Source of the DNA: Falsiroseomonas selenitidurans
Lineage (GTDB): Bacteria > Pseudomonadota > Alphaproteobacteria > Acetobacterales > Acetobacteraceae
Direction: 5' to 3'
Assembly: GCF_012103215.1 (NCBI RefSeq)
Contig: NZ_JAAVNE010000002.1
Coordinates: 183,515 to 247,514, forward strand
DNA: 64,000 bases
Shown here: positions 9,673-23,160 of the stretch, piece by piece
How the letters are laid out: each line of letters opens with the position of its first letter
Numbering within the stretch: position 1 is the stretch's first letter
The notes under the pieces: model-generated
Database searches by the model: none
The model's input: only the letters and a program-made list of their open reading frames with translations
Told to the model about the DNA's origin: nothing
Made by a program: the position numbers and the translations under genes

Positions 9673-10296
9673 CTAATGCGCGAAGATGTCCGGGTCTTCG
9701 TAGCCGAGAAGGTCCAGCCTGCCGCGCATCGGCAGGAAGTGGTAGCAGGCCTCGGCGATGTCCAGGCGGCCCTCGCGTTCCAGCAATGCCTTCAGCCTTG
9801 CCCAAAGCGCATGCAGGTGCAGCACGTCCGACGCCGCATAGGCCAGCTGCTCCGACGTCAGCTCCGAAGCGCCCCAGTCGCTGGATTGCTGCTGCTTGGA
9901 CAGATCCACGCCGAGCAGGTCGCGGCACAGATCCTTCAGCCCGTGCCGGTCCGTATAGGTGCGAACCAGCTTGGAGGCGATCTTGGTGCAGACCACCGGG
10001 GCCACAACGACGCCCAGCGCGTTGTACAGCGCGGCGACGTCGAAACGGGCGAAGTGGAAGATCTTCAGCACCGCCGGGTCGGCCAGCAGGCGCTTGAGGT
10101 TCGGGCAATCCGCGCCATGGCCGCCGAGACGGGTGGGCTGGATCTGCACGCAATGGGCGGTGCCGTCGCCGGCGGAAAGCTGCACGAGGCAAAGCCGGTC
10201 GCGCCGCGGGTCGAGGCCCATGGTCTCGGTATCGATGGCAACGGCAGGGCCGAAGTCGATGCCGTCCGGGAGGTCGTGCTTGTGAAGGCGGATCAT
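9673..10296 (-). CDS. rnd: ribonuclease D, short form
   Basis: A 207-residue 3'-5' exoribonuclease of the DEDDy class that trims tRNA precursors. The catalytic motifs are IDTETMGL (Exo I), FHFARFDVAAL (Exo II) and YAASDVLHL (Exo III, Tyr and Asp). It lacks the HRDC domains found in E. coli RNase D, which is usual for this alphaproteobacterial form. The ATG at 10296 (MIRLHKHDLPDG) was chosen over one ten codons upstream. It lies just downstream of tRNA-Leu on the same strand and upstream of lptC, a common alphaproteobacterial order. Confidence 0.92.
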   Translation of the reverse strand: MIRLHKHDLPDGIDFGPAVAIDTETMGLDPRRDRLCLVQLSAGDGTAHCVQIQPTRLGGHGADCPNLKRLLADPAVLKIFHFARFDVAALYNALGVVVAPVVCTKIASKLVRTYTDRHGLKDLCRDLLGVDLSKQQQSSDWGASELTSEQLAYAASDVLHLHALWARLKALLEREGRLDIAEACYHFLPMRGRLDLLGYEDPDIFAH

Positions 10297-10346
10297 GGCG
10301 CCCCGGGTGAAGAGGGTGGAACCCACGCCATGCTGATCCCGATCGG

Positions 10347-10433
<87 letters not shown>

Positions 10434-10601
10434 AATGGGGCGTCTGTGTGACGTGGCGGGGATTTACGGGGGGGGCTGGTCCCCGTCAAGCGGGGGCCGC
10501 ACGGTTTCCTGCATTGGCGTGACAGGAAGTTCGCCGCCGCGCTTGGCGCCGCCCGGGCGCCCCCATATGGTCCGGCACCGATGGGTCGAGGAGCGGGTGA
10601 C

Positions 10602-11561
10602 ATGCAGGTGGGGCAGGATCGCAGGGTGGCCACGGTGTTCGGTGGTGCCGGCTTCATCGGCCGCTACGTGGTGCAGCGCCTGGCGGCGCAGGGCTATGTG
10701 GTGCGGGTGGCCACCCGCAACCCGGCCGGCACCCGCTTCCTGACCACCCAGGGCCGGGTCGGGCAGATCGTGCCGCTGCAGGTTTCCGTCACCGACGCCC
10801 CTGCGCTGGCGCGTGCCGTGCAGGGGGCCGATGTGGTGGTGAACCTGGTGGGCATCCTGCATGAGCGCCGCGCCGGGGATTTCGACCGGGTGCAGGGCGA
10901 GGCCCCGGGCCTGGTGGCGCAGGCCGCCGCGGCGGCCGGGGTGGCGCGGCTGGTGCACCTCTCCGCCATCGGCGCCGATGCGGCCAGCGAAAGCCTGTAT
11001 GCGCGCAGCAAGGCAAAGGGGGAGGCGGCGGTGCTGGCGGCCTTTCCGGGCGCCACCATCCTGCGCCCTTCCGTGGTGTTCGGGCCGGAGGACCAGTTCT
11101 TCAACCGCTTCGCCGCCATGGCGCAGCTGCTGCCCTTCATGCCGGTCGTCTCCGGCGCCTCCCGCTTCCAGCCGGTGTTCGTGGGGGATGTGGCGGATGC
11201 GGTGATGGCGGCGCTGGTGCAGGATCAGGCGCAGGGGCTGACCTATGAGCTGGGCGGCCCGCGGGTGATGACGATGGCAGAGGTGCTGCGCTTCATCCTG
11301 GACACGACGCGCCGGCCGAAGCGGATGGTGGCGATGCCGATGGGCTTGATGCGGCTGCAGGCCGGCTTCCTGGAAAAGCTGCCCAACCCGGCGCTGACCC
11401 GCGACCAGTTGCTGCTGCTGCAGAAGGACAATGTGGCGGCAGCCGACAAGCCCGGCCTGGCCGCGCTCGGCATCGCGCCGCATTCGGTGGAGGCGGTGGT
11501 GCCGGGCTACCTGCGACGCTACCGGCCCGGCGGCGGGCGCCGGGATGTGGTGGCGGCCTGA
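10602..11561 (+). CDS. complex I NDUFA9-like NAD(P)-binding protein
   Basis: A 319-residue atypical short-chain dehydrogenase. The nucleotide-binding motif is TVFGGAGFIGRYVVQRL at the N-terminus; the family pattern VNLVGIL, VHLSAIGAD, SKAKGEAAVLAAFP and ILRPSVVFGPEDQFFNRFA matches the NDUFA9/Ndufa9-like proteins of alphaproteobacteria. The mitochondrial homologue is an accessory subunit of complex I; the bacterial role is not established. The ATG at 10602 was chosen because GAGGAG (10588-10593) precedes it at eight bases; an upstream ATG at 10581 lacks such a site. Confidence 0.85.
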   Translation: MQVGQDRRVATVFGGAGFIGRYVVQRLAAQGYVVRVATRNPAGTRFLTTQGRVGQIVPLQVSVTDAPALARAVQGADVVVNLVGILHERRAGDFDRVQGEAPGLVAQAAAAAGVARLVHLSAIGADAASESLYARSKAKGEAAVLAAFPGATILRPSVVFGPEDQFFNRFAAMAQLLPFMPVVSGASRFQPVFVGDVADAVMAALVQDQAQGLTYELGGPRVMTMAEVLRFILDTTRRPKRMVAMPMGLMRLQAGFLEKLPNPALTRDQLLLLQKDNVAAADKPGLAALGIAPHSVEAVVPGYLRRYRPGGGRRDVVAA

Positions 11562-11604
11562 AGGGCCGATCCGGCCCGTTTGGCGCGAGGCTGGGTGGGG
11601 GTTG

Positions 11605-11663
11605 TTAGGCAGGCGGTCGAAGTTTCAGGATAGAACGACAGAAAAGCTGTCCTATCTGCCTAA
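11605..11663 (+). promoter_or_regulatory. long imperfect hairpin upstream of gltD
   Basis: TTAGGCAG (11605-11612) pairs with CTGCCTAA (11656-11663). Inside, GATAG (11629-11633) and GACAG (11637-11641) can pair with CTATC (11652-11656) and CTGTC (11647-11651) around a five-base AAAAG loop. It ends 90 bases before the gltD start. It may be a cis-acting leader structure or an operator; no known riboswitch class was recognised. Confidence 0.35.
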
Positions 11664-11753
11664 ATCGGACTCGCATCGCGTGGGAAGGTCGTGTAGGACC
11701 CCCCCCGCGCGGTGCCGCACCGCGCCTTCCCCCCTGTGGAGCGTTGTGCCGCC

Positions 11754-13193
11754 ATGGCCGATCGGATGCTGCAATTCGTGCGCCTCGACCAGCACCAGCC
11801 GGACAAGCGGCCGGCCACGGCGCGCCGCGAGGATTTCGCCGAGATCTACCAGGATTTCGCGCCCCAGGCCGCGGCGGCGCAATCCAGCCGCTGCAGCCAG
11901 TGCGGCGTGCCCTTCTGCCAGGTGCACTGCCCGCTGAGCAACAACATCCCGGACTGGCTGAAGCTGACCGCGGAAGGGCGGCTGGAGGAGGCCTATGAGG
12001 TCGCCGCCGCCACCAACACTTTTCCTGAAATCTGCGGCCGCATCTGCCCGCAGGACCGGCTCTGCGAGGGCAACTGCGTCATCGAGAAGGATTTCGGCAG
12101 CGTCACCATCGGGTCGGTCGAGAAGTACATCACGGACACCGCCTGGGAGAATGGCTGGGTCAAGGCGCCGAAGCCGCGGCGGGAACTGGCGCAGAGCGTG
12201 GGCATCATCGGCGCGGGCCCGGGCGGCCTGGCGGCGGCGGAGCGGCTGCGCATGCGCGGCTACCAGGTGCATGTCTATGACCGCTACGACCGCGTCGGCG
12301 GGCTGATGATCTACGGCATCCCCAACTTCAAGCTGGAGAAGGAGGTGGTGCTGCGCCGCTGGAAGCAGTTCGAGGAAGGCGGCATCCAGTTCCACCTGAA
12401 CGTCGCAGTGGGCCGAGACATCACGCTTGAAGACCTGCGCGTGAAGCATGACGCGGTGCTGATCGCGACCGGCGTCTACAAGGCGCGCGACATGGCCGCC
12501 CCCGGCATCGGCCTGCCCGGCATCGTGCCGGCGCTGGACTACCTGACGGCATCGAACCGCGCCGGCCTCGGGGAGAATGTGCCCGGCATGGCCAGCGGCA
12601 CGATGAACGCCGCCGGCAAGCGCGTGGTGGTGATCGGCGGCGGCGACACGGCGATGGACTGCGTCCGCACCGCGGTGCGCCAGGGTGCCACCTCCGTCAC
12701 CTGCCTCTATCGCCGCGACAAGGCCAACATGCCCGGCTCGATGCGGGAGGTGTACAACGCCGAGGAGGAAGGCGTTGTCTTCGAATGGCTCGGCGCGCCG
12801 GAGGCCTTCCTGGGCGATGCCGCAGTCACCGCCGTGCGGGCGCAGCGCATGCATCTCGGCCTGCCGGATGCGACGGGCCGCCAGCAGGTGGCGCCGATCC
12901 CGGGCAGCAGCTTCGACCTGCCGGCCGACCTCGTCATCATGGCGCTGGGCTTCGACCCGGAGGACCTGCCCAAGGCCTTCAACGAGCCGGCGCTGCCGGT
13001 GACGCGCTGGGGCACGCTGAAGGTGGACCACCGCACCATGATGACGGCGCTGCCGGGCGTCTTCGCCGCCGGCGACATCGTGCGCGGCGCATCCCTGGTG
13101 GTCTGGGCGATCCGCGACGGGCGCGACGCGGCCGAGACCATGCACCACTACATCGAGCAGAAGACCGCGGCGCTCGCCGTGGCGGCGGAGTGA
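11754..13193 (+). CDS. gltD: glutamate synthase small (beta) subunit
   Basis: A 479-residue NADPH-binding flavoprotein subunit that passes electrons to GltB for reductive conversion of 2-oxoglutarate and glutamine to glutamate. Iron-sulfur ligands are CSQCGVPFCQVHC and CGRICPQDRLCEGNC near residues 45-115; the FAD Rossmann motif is GAGPGGLAAAERL (about 150) and the NADPH motif GGGDTAMDC (about 295). The ATG at 11754 gives the family N-terminus (MADRMLQFVRL). It precedes gltB by five bases, the reverse of the gltB-gltD order in E. coli but common in alphaproteobacteria. Confidence 0.96.
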   Translation: MADRMLQFVRLDQHQPDKRPATARREDFAEIYQDFAPQAAAAQSSRCSQCGVPFCQVHCPLSNNIPDWLKLTAEGRLEEAYEVAAATNTFPEICGRICPQDRLCEGNCVIEKDFGSVTIGSVEKYITDTAWENGWVKAPKPRRELAQSVGIIGAGPGGLAAAERLRMRGYQVHVYDRYDRVGGLMIYGIPNFKLEKEVVLRRWKQFEEGGIQFHLNVAVGRDITLEDLRVKHDAVLIATGVYKARDMAAPGIGLPGIVPALDYLTASNRAGLGENVPGMASGTMNAAGKRVVVIGGGDTAMDCVRTAVRQGATSVTCLYRRDKANMPGSMREVYNAEEEGVVFEWLGAPEAFLGDAAVTAVRAQRMHLGLPDATGRQQVAPIPGSSFDLPADLVIMALGFDPEDLPKAFNEPALPVTRWGTLKVDHRTMMTALPGVFAAGDIVRGASLVVWAIRDGRDAAETMHHYIEQKTAALAVAAE

Positions 13194-13198
13194 CGGCG

Positions 13199-17721
<4,523 letters not shown>

Positions 17722-17725
<4 letters not shown>

Positions 17726-18849
17726 ACCCCGCCGGGGCCACCCGCCGCGCGCTGCTGGCCCTGGCGATCCCCGGCTGCGCCGCGGCGCAGCCGCCACTGG
17801 TGACGCCGCCCGCTGCGCCGGGTGGCGGGCTGCACGCCAGGGCGGCGGCGAAGGGCCTGGCCTTCGGCGCCGCCCTGGCCACCCGGCATCTGGCGGAAGC
17901 CGACCTGATGGCCGCCTTCCGCGCCGATTGCGGCCTGCTGGTCGCGGAATACGAGATGAAATGGGCGGAGCTGGAGCCGCAGGCCGGCAACCGCCGCTGG
18001 CGCCGCGCCGACCAGTTGGTGGATTTCGCACGCCGCAACCGCATGGCGCTGCGCGGCCACACGCTGGTCTGGCATGAAAGCGAGCCGCGCTGGGTCTCGG
18101 ACCTGTCCGCGCGCGGCGCCGAGGCGGCCCTCGCCCGGCATGTGGACGAGACGATGCAGCGCTGGCGCGGCGCCATCGGCACCTGGGACGTGGTGAACGA
18201 GGCGGTGGCCCCAGAGCATGGCAGGCCGGACTGGCTGCGCCGCACCTGGCTGCTGAACCGGCTGGGGCCGGACCATATCGCGCAGGCCTTCCACATCGCC
18301 CATGCGGCGGACCCCGCGGCCCGGCTGGCCTACAATGATTTCGGCGTGGAACATGCCACCGCCTGGTCGCGCCGCCGGCGCATCGGCATCCTCACGCTGT
18401 TGCGGGCGCTGCGCGCCTCCGGCGTGCCGGTGCATGTGCTGGGCGTGCAGGCGCATCTGCATGCCGGGCAGCCCTTCGAGGCCTCGGAATGGCGGGCCTT
18501 CCTGGCCGATGTCGCGGCGCTGGGCCTGACCATCGAGATCACGGAGCTGGACGTGAATGACCGCGCGCTGCCGGCCGCCGCCGCGCCGCGCGATGCCGGG
18601 GTGGCGGATCTGGTGCGGCGCTTCCTGGACGTGACGCTGGCCGAGCCGGCGGTGCGGGCGGTGGTGAGCTGGGGGCTGACGGACCGGCATTCCTGGATCC
18701 GCGAAGGGCGGCTGGCGGAACACCGGCGGCGCGACCGCGCCACGCCGCGACCGCTGCCCTATGACGAGGCGATGCGCCGCAAGCCGATGTGGGCGGCGAT
18801 CGCCGCCGCGCTGGATGCCGCGCCGCATCGGGGGCCGCGTCGGGGCTGA
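17722..18849 (+). CDS. GH10 endo-1,4-beta-xylanase family protein
   Basis: A 375-residue glycoside hydrolase family 10 protein. The acid/base glutamate is Glu160 in WDVVNEAV and the nucleophile Glu275 in ITELDV; the RGHTLVWH motif (111-118) of the substrate cleft and the late WGLTDRHSW motif are also intact. The N-terminus contains TRRALLALAIPGCAAAQ, a Tat-like or short Sec signal, so export is likely. The start is GTG in a GTGA overlap with gltB, suggesting coupled translation. Physiological substrate is unknown; GH10 enzymes cleave beta-1,4-xylan. Confidence 0.9.
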
Positions 18850-18927
18850 ACCGTATCAACCCCCGGCTGCGGGTTGGCCGCGCCGGCGCCGCGTGTCATA
18901 TGTCGGGCGTCTCAAATACAGGCCCGC

Positions 18928-19596
18928 ATGCGGATCCTTTTCCACCTTCCCCTGTCCCCCTTCGCCCGCAAGGTCCGGCTTGCGCTGGCCGAGAAGCGGC
19001 TTCCCTTCGACCTGCGCATCGAACGGGTCTGGGACAGGCGGGAGGAGTTCCTGGCGGTGAATCCCGCCGGCACGGTGCCGGTGCTGCAGGAATCGAACGG
19101 GCTCTCGATCGCGGATTCCTATGCGATCTGCGAATATCTGGACGAAGCCTATCCGGACATTCCCCTGCTGGGCCGCACGCTTGGCGAAAGGGCGGAGGTG
19201 CGGCGGCTGGTCGCCTGGTTCGATCACAAGTTCCACGCCGAGGTCACGCGCAACCTGGTGTTCGAGAAGCAGATGAAGCGGCTGCTGGGCCGCGGCAATC
19301 CGGACGCCGCGGCGATCCGCGCCGGCTATGCGAATCTCAAGCCGCATCTGGAATATATCGGCTGGCTGGCGGAGACGCGGGCCTGGCTGGCCGGGCCGCA
19401 GCTGGGCCTGGCGGATCTGGCGGCCGCGGCGCAGCTGTCCACGCTGGACTATATCGGCGATGTGGACTGGAGCATCTCGGATGCGGCGAAGGATTGGTAT
19501 GCGCGGGTGAAGTCCCGCCCCAGCTTCCGCCCGCTGCTCGGCGACCGCGTCACCGGGGTGACGCCGCCGCCGCATTACGAGGACCTGGATTTCTGA
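18928..19596 (+). CDS. glutathione S-transferase family protein
   Basis: A 222-residue cytosolic protein with an N-terminal thioredoxin-like domain (residues 1-78: ILFHLPLSPFARKVRLALAEK, candidate catalytic Ser9, NPAGTVPVL, IADSYAICEYLDE) and an all-helical C-terminal domain. This is the FzlA-like group frequent in alphaproteobacteria: FzlA of Caulobacter binds FtsZ. The pattern LPLSPFARKVR and the C-terminus ending near HYEDLDF fit that group, but I cannot prove it by eye. The ATG at 18928 starts the conserved domain. It converges with the SDR gene. Confidence 0.85.
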   Translation: MRILFHLPLSPFARKVRLALAEKRLPFDLRIERVWDRREEFLAVNPAGTVPVLQESNGLSIADSYAICEYLDEAYPDIPLLGRTLGERAEVRRLVAWFDHKFHAEVTRNLVFEKQMKRLLGRGNPDAAAIRAGYANLKPHLEYIGWLAETRAWLAGPQLGLADLAAAAQLSTLDYIGDVDWSISDAAKDWYARVKSRPSFRPLLGDRVTGVTPPPHYEDLDF

Positions 19597-19622
19597 TCCG
19601 GGATCGCTGAGGCAGGGGCGGC

Positions 19623-20393
19623 TCAGGCGCCCTCCGCCGGGTCGTACATCACCCCGGCCGCCGCAAAGCCGCCATCGACATTGACGATGTGCCCGGCGAG
19701 AAATCCCGCATCCGGACCGCAGAGGAAGGCCACCGCGCCGGCGACCTCCTCCGGCGTCGCGTAGCGCTTGATCGCCATCCGATCCAGGAAGGCGGCGCGC
19801 TGGCGCGGGCCATGCGCGGTGCGGGCGATCTGCGTCGGCCCCGGTGCCACGCCGTTCACCAGGATGCCATGGGCGGCGAGTTCCACCGCCAGCACCTTGG
19901 TCAGCGTCTCGATCCCGCCCTTGCTGGCGCCATAGGCGGCGCGGCCGGTGCCGCCGAACTGGCCGGAGACGGAGGAGACGGTGACGATATGCCCGCCCGG
20001 CTCCGGCTTCCGCGCCATGGCGCGGGCCGCCGCCTGCGCCGAGACGAAGCAGCCCACCAGGTTGGTGCGCAGCACGCGCTCGAAGGCCGCCAATTCCAGT
20101 TCCAGCACCGGCACGCGATCGGTGATGCCGGCATTGCAGATGGCGAGGCGCAGCCGGCCGAAGGCCTGCTCCGCCGCCGCCACCGCGGCCGCGGCCTGGG
20201 CCGGTTCGGCCACATCCAGGGTGAAGGGCAGGGCGCGGCCGCCGGCCCGGGTGATGCCGGCGGCGACCCGTTCGGCCGCTTCGGCGTTCAGATCCGCCAC
20301 CAGCACCGCGGCGCCGTCGCGCGCCAGCCGGGCGGCGATGGCGGCGCCGATGCCGGACCCGCCGCCGGTGACCAGTGCTGCCTGGCCCGTCAT
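19623..20393 (-). CDS. SDR family oxidoreductase
   Basis: A 256-residue classical short-chain dehydrogenase. The cofactor motif is TGGGSGIGAAIAARL (about 9-23), an acidic DLN follows strand 2 (suggesting NAD preference), CNAGI is present, and the catalytic Ser and the YGASK tetrad are in SSVSGQFGGTGRAAYGASKGG. Its start overlaps the cyclase gene by four bases, and a Bug-type binding protein gene lies upstream, so it probably acts in the same catabolic pathway. Substrate unknown. Confidence 0.92.
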   Translation of the reverse strand: MTGQAALVTGGGSGIGAAIAARLARDGAAVLVADLNAEAAERVAAGITRAGGRALPFTLDVAEPAQAAAAVAAAEQAFGRLRLAICNAGITDRVPVLELELAAFERVLRTNLVGCFVSAQAAARAMARKPEPGGHIVTVSSVSGQFGGTGRAAYGASKGGIETLTKVLAVELAAHGILVNGVAPGPTQIARTAHGPRQRAAFLDRMAIKRYATPEEVAGAVAFLCGPDAGFLAGHIVNVDGGFAAAGVMYDPAEGA

Positions 20394-21064
20394 GGCGCCT
20401 CCTCCATGGCGATGACGCGGGCCGGCGCGCCATCGGCATCCGGCAGCTTCACCGGCAGGCCCACCACCTGGTTCCGCGGCTGGGTCAGGGCGCCCATGTT
20501 GCAGAGGTATTCGAACATGATCACGCCGCGCGCCAGCAGGTGGTAGTGGGTGACATGTTCCGGCAGCGGCGGCCGCTTCTCCCCGGTCAGGAAGAAGCGG
20601 ATGCAGTGGTCCTGCGGGAAGTCGAAGCCCACCGCCTTCACGCCCTGCTCGCGCAGCCAGATCGAGCCCTCGGCCGTCATCCAGGGCGCGTTGAGCCAGA
20701 AATCCGGCGTGTCCAGGCTGGCGCGCTCGTCCCAGCGGGTGCGGATCAGCGCGAAGTCGCCGCGCCGCAGATGCGCGCCCGCCGCCGCAAGGCGCTCCAC
20801 CGCAATCGGCGTGTTGGCCGGCACGTCGGAGACATCCAGCACCGCGCCCGGCCCCACCGTCATGTCCAGCGTGATGGCATCCGTGGTGAAGCCCTCGGGG
20901 TCCACATGGCGCGGGCTGTCCATGTGGGTGAAGCCGTGCACGTTCCAGCCGGCCCAGGTGGCCTGGCCCGCGCCGGTGTCATGCGCCTTGGCCAGCCGCC
21001 TATCGACCGCCCAGCGGAAATGCCCGGTGCGCACGGGTGTGGAAAGGTCGATCAGGCGCGGCAT
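20390..21064 (-). CDS. cyclase family protein (kynurenine formamidase-like)
   Basis: A 224-residue protein of the metal-dependent cyclase/KynB family. The family metal motif appears as FTHMDSPRHVDPEG at about residues 44-57, and a second ligand region near QDHCIRFFLTG. Members hydrolyse N-formylkynurenine or other amide, lactone or ester bonds. The ATG at 21064 was chosen because GAGGAG lies six bases upstream of it. It sits between a TctC-like binding protein and an SDR gene, a frequent aromatic or organic-acid degradation grouping. Confidence 0.88.
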   Translation of the reverse strand: MPRLIDLSTPVRTGHFRWAVDRRLAKAHDTGAGQATWAGWNVHGFTHMDSPRHVDPEGFTTDAITLDMTVGPGAVLDVSDVPANTPIAVERLAAAGAHLRRGDFALIRTRWDERASLDTPDFWLNAPWMTAEGSIWLREQGVKAVGFDFPQDHCIRFFLTGEKRPPLPEHVTHYHLLARGVIMFEYLCNMGALTQPRNQVVGLPVKLPDADGAPARVIAMEEAP

Positions 21065-21074
21065 GGGCTTCTCC

Positions 21075-22085
21075 TCAGGCATCGCGCCAGGGCTGCTGCT
21101 GCCAGAGCTGGCGCAGCGCCGCAGCTTCGCGGAAGACGATGGCGCGGGTCTCCTCCGGGCTGCGGTAGCGCAGCGGGATGAACAGGCGCTGCGCCTCCGC
21201 GATCCAGGCCGGGTCGCGCATGGTGGCGGCGATCACCTCCGCCAGCTTCTCGCGGATCGGCGCCGGGGTCGCGGCGGGCACCACCAGGCTGCGCACCACG
21301 CCGGTGTCCAGCGCGTAGCCGGCCTCGCGGAAGGTCGGCACGCCCGGCGTCATCGGGAAGCGATCCGGCCCGGCGGAGGCCAGCGGGCGGACCTGGCCTT
21401 CCCGGATCAGCGCCACGCTCTCCCCCATGTTCATCGAGGCGACCTGGATGTGGCCGGCGATCAGCGCCGTCACGGTGGGGGCCTGGCCGGCATAGGGGAT
21501 GTGGTTCAGGCGGATGCCGGCGGCGCGCGCCAGGCCGATCATCAGCAGGTGGTCGTCCGAGCCGATGCCGGCGGTGCCGACGGCGACCGCGCCGGGATGG
21601 GCCTTGGCATGGGCGACGAGGTCCGCGACGCTGCGCCAGGGGCTGCTGGCGGCCACGTGCAGCCCGCCCGGATCCTCCACGATGGTGCCGAGATAGGCGA
21701 AATCCTCCAGCTTGTAGCGCGGCTGGCGCTCGATGGTGATGGTCTGCAGGCTGGGGGTGATGATGGTGCCGATGGTGTGGCCATCCGGCTCCGCCGTCGC
21801 CGCCACGGTGTAGCCGATCTCGGCCCCGGCGCCGGGGCGGTTGACGATGACGAAGCGCGCGCCCGGCAGGTGCCGCGCGAAGTGCGTGGTCATGGCGCGC
21901 AGGTTGATGTCGGTGCCGCCGCCAGGCGGGAAGGGCACGATGATCTGGATCGGGCGGTCGCCGGGGAAGGCGGCTTGCGCCCGCAGCAGGCCGGGGGCGG
22001 CGAGCCCGGCCATGCCGGCGCCGAGCCCGCCCAGCAGAAGCCTGCGCGAGGCGGGAATGCCCTTGGTGTTCAGCCGGTCCGTCAT
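21075..22085 (-). CDS. Bug family tripartite tricarboxylate transporter substrate-binding protein
   Basis: A 336-residue periplasmic binding protein of the TctC/Bug family. The N-terminus is a signal with a twin-arginine-like start (SRRLLLGGLGAGMAGLAAPGLLRAQAA). The mature part begins FPGDRPIQIIVPFPPGGGTDINLRAM, the hallmark binding loop that contacts carboxylate ligands. No TctA/TctB permease is nearby, as is usual for the expanded Bug families. It is the first gene of the minus-strand unit with the cyclase and SDR genes. Ligand unknown, probably a carboxylate. Confidence 0.93.
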   Translation of the reverse strand: MTDRLNTKGIPASRRLLLGGLGAGMAGLAAPGLLRAQAAFPGDRPIQIIVPFPPGGGTDINLRAMTTHFARHLPGARFVIVNRPGAGAEIGYTVAATAEPDGHTIGTIITPSLQTITIERQPRYKLEDFAYLGTIVEDPGGLHVAASSPWRSVADLVAHAKAHPGAVAVGTAGIGSDDHLLMIGLARAAGIRLNHIPYAGQAPTVTALIAGHIQVASMNMGESVALIREGQVRPLASAGPDRFPMTPGVPTFREAGYALDTGVVRSLVVPAATPAPIREKLAEVIAATMRDPAWIAEAQRLFIPLRYRSPEETRAIVFREAAALRQLWQQQPWRDA

Positions 22086-22256
22086 TGGCCTGTCCTCCCT
22101 TGGTCCTGGTTCGTGACAAATCCCAGGTTGCGGGAAACGTTAGGGAGGCCAGGCGGCCGGTGCAAGCCGCCGGATTCGGCGGGTGATCCAGCCGGAGCAG
22201 GATAAGCCCTTCCTATCAGGGCGTTTTATCGGCGTCGGATTGCGGTCCGGCAATGC

Positions 22257-23087
22257 TCAGCGACGTGCCGGCCCGGCCTCGTTCAGGGCGAGGTTCTGCG
22301 CGGCGAGGTCGGCGGTGGCGGAATTGGGGGCCAGCTGGATCGCCCTTTCCCAATCCTCGCGCGCGCCGGTGCTGTCGCCGCGCAATTGGCGGAGGATGCC
22401 GCGTTCCAGCAGCGCCTCCGCATTCAGCGGGTCCAGCGCCAGGGCGCGGTCGATGTCGCGCGCCGCCTGCTCCACCTGGTCCAGGTGGCGATGCGCGGCG
22501 GCGCGGAAGACCAGCGTCTCCGCCCTGCCGGCCTCGATGCCCAGCGCCCGGTCCAGATCCTGGATGGCTTCCCGGTACCGGCCCAGAATGCCCAGCGCCA
22601 CGGCGCGGTCCACCAGCAGCTCGTCATCCTCCGGCGCCAGGGTCAGCGCCAGGGTTGCGGCGCCATAGGCCCGGTTGGCGTCGCCCGCCATCAGCCAGGC
22701 CTGGGTGGCCTGGGCATAGACCGCGGCGCGGGCCGCGCTGGCGGCTTCCGAGCGGTTGGCCAGCGTCTCCAGCCGCTGCGCTGCGCGTGCCGGCTCGCCC
22801 ATCGCCAGCAGCGCCAAGGCGTGGCAATGCCGCGCCCCCTCGCCGCCACCCTCCGCCTCCCACGCCGTGGCATGGGCGCGGGCGGCTTCCGGGTCCTGCC
22901 GCAGGAGGGCGACGCAGCGTTCGAATTCCGGCCCTTCGGCAAGGCGGTTCGCCGCGCCCGCGGCGACGCCGGCCTGCGCCGTCTGCGCCGCGCGCGGGGC
23001 GATCGCCAGCCAGCCGCCCGCGCCCATCACCGCGAGGGCTGCGGCGGCGCAGGCACCGAGAAGGGCGGGGCGGGTCTGGTTTCGCAT
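22257..23087 (-). CDS. tetratricopeptide repeat protein, membrane-anchored or exported
   Basis: A 276-residue protein. A hydrophobic segment at about residues 8-29 is an N-terminal anchor or signal. At least three TPR units are recognisable in the C-terminal half (LLVDRAVALGILGRYREAIQDLDRAL, ETLVFRAAAHRHLDQVEQAARDIDRALALDP, AEALLERGILRQLRGDSTGAREDWERAIQLAP). TPRs mediate protein-protein contacts; no partner is evident. A Cys in the early part (FERCVALL) and another (ARHCHAL) may pair in the periplasm. Divergent from the epimerase-like gene. Confidence 0.85.
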   Translation of the reverse strand: MRNQTRPALLGACAAAALAVMGAGGWLAIAPRAAQTAQAGVAAGAANRLAEGPEFERCVALLRQDPEAARAHATAWEAEGGGEGARHCHALALLAMGEPARAAQRLETLANRSEAASAARAAVYAQATQAWLMAGDANRAYGAATLALTLAPEDDELLVDRAVALGILGRYREAIQDLDRALGIEAGRAETLVFRAAAHRHLDQVEQAARDIDRALALDPLNAEALLERGILRQLRGDSTGAREDWERAIQLAPNSATADLAAQNLALNEAGPARR

Positions 23088-23160
23088 GCGCGGCGATCCT
23101 AACCATCGTCCCTCATCGGCGCCAGTTGCAGGCTGGTGAGCGAAGGGGGGATCGGTGGCG

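Noticed and set aside
12785..13198. An upstream extension of gltB
   Set aside because: It lies inside gltD in another frame; the conserved GltB start is at 13199.
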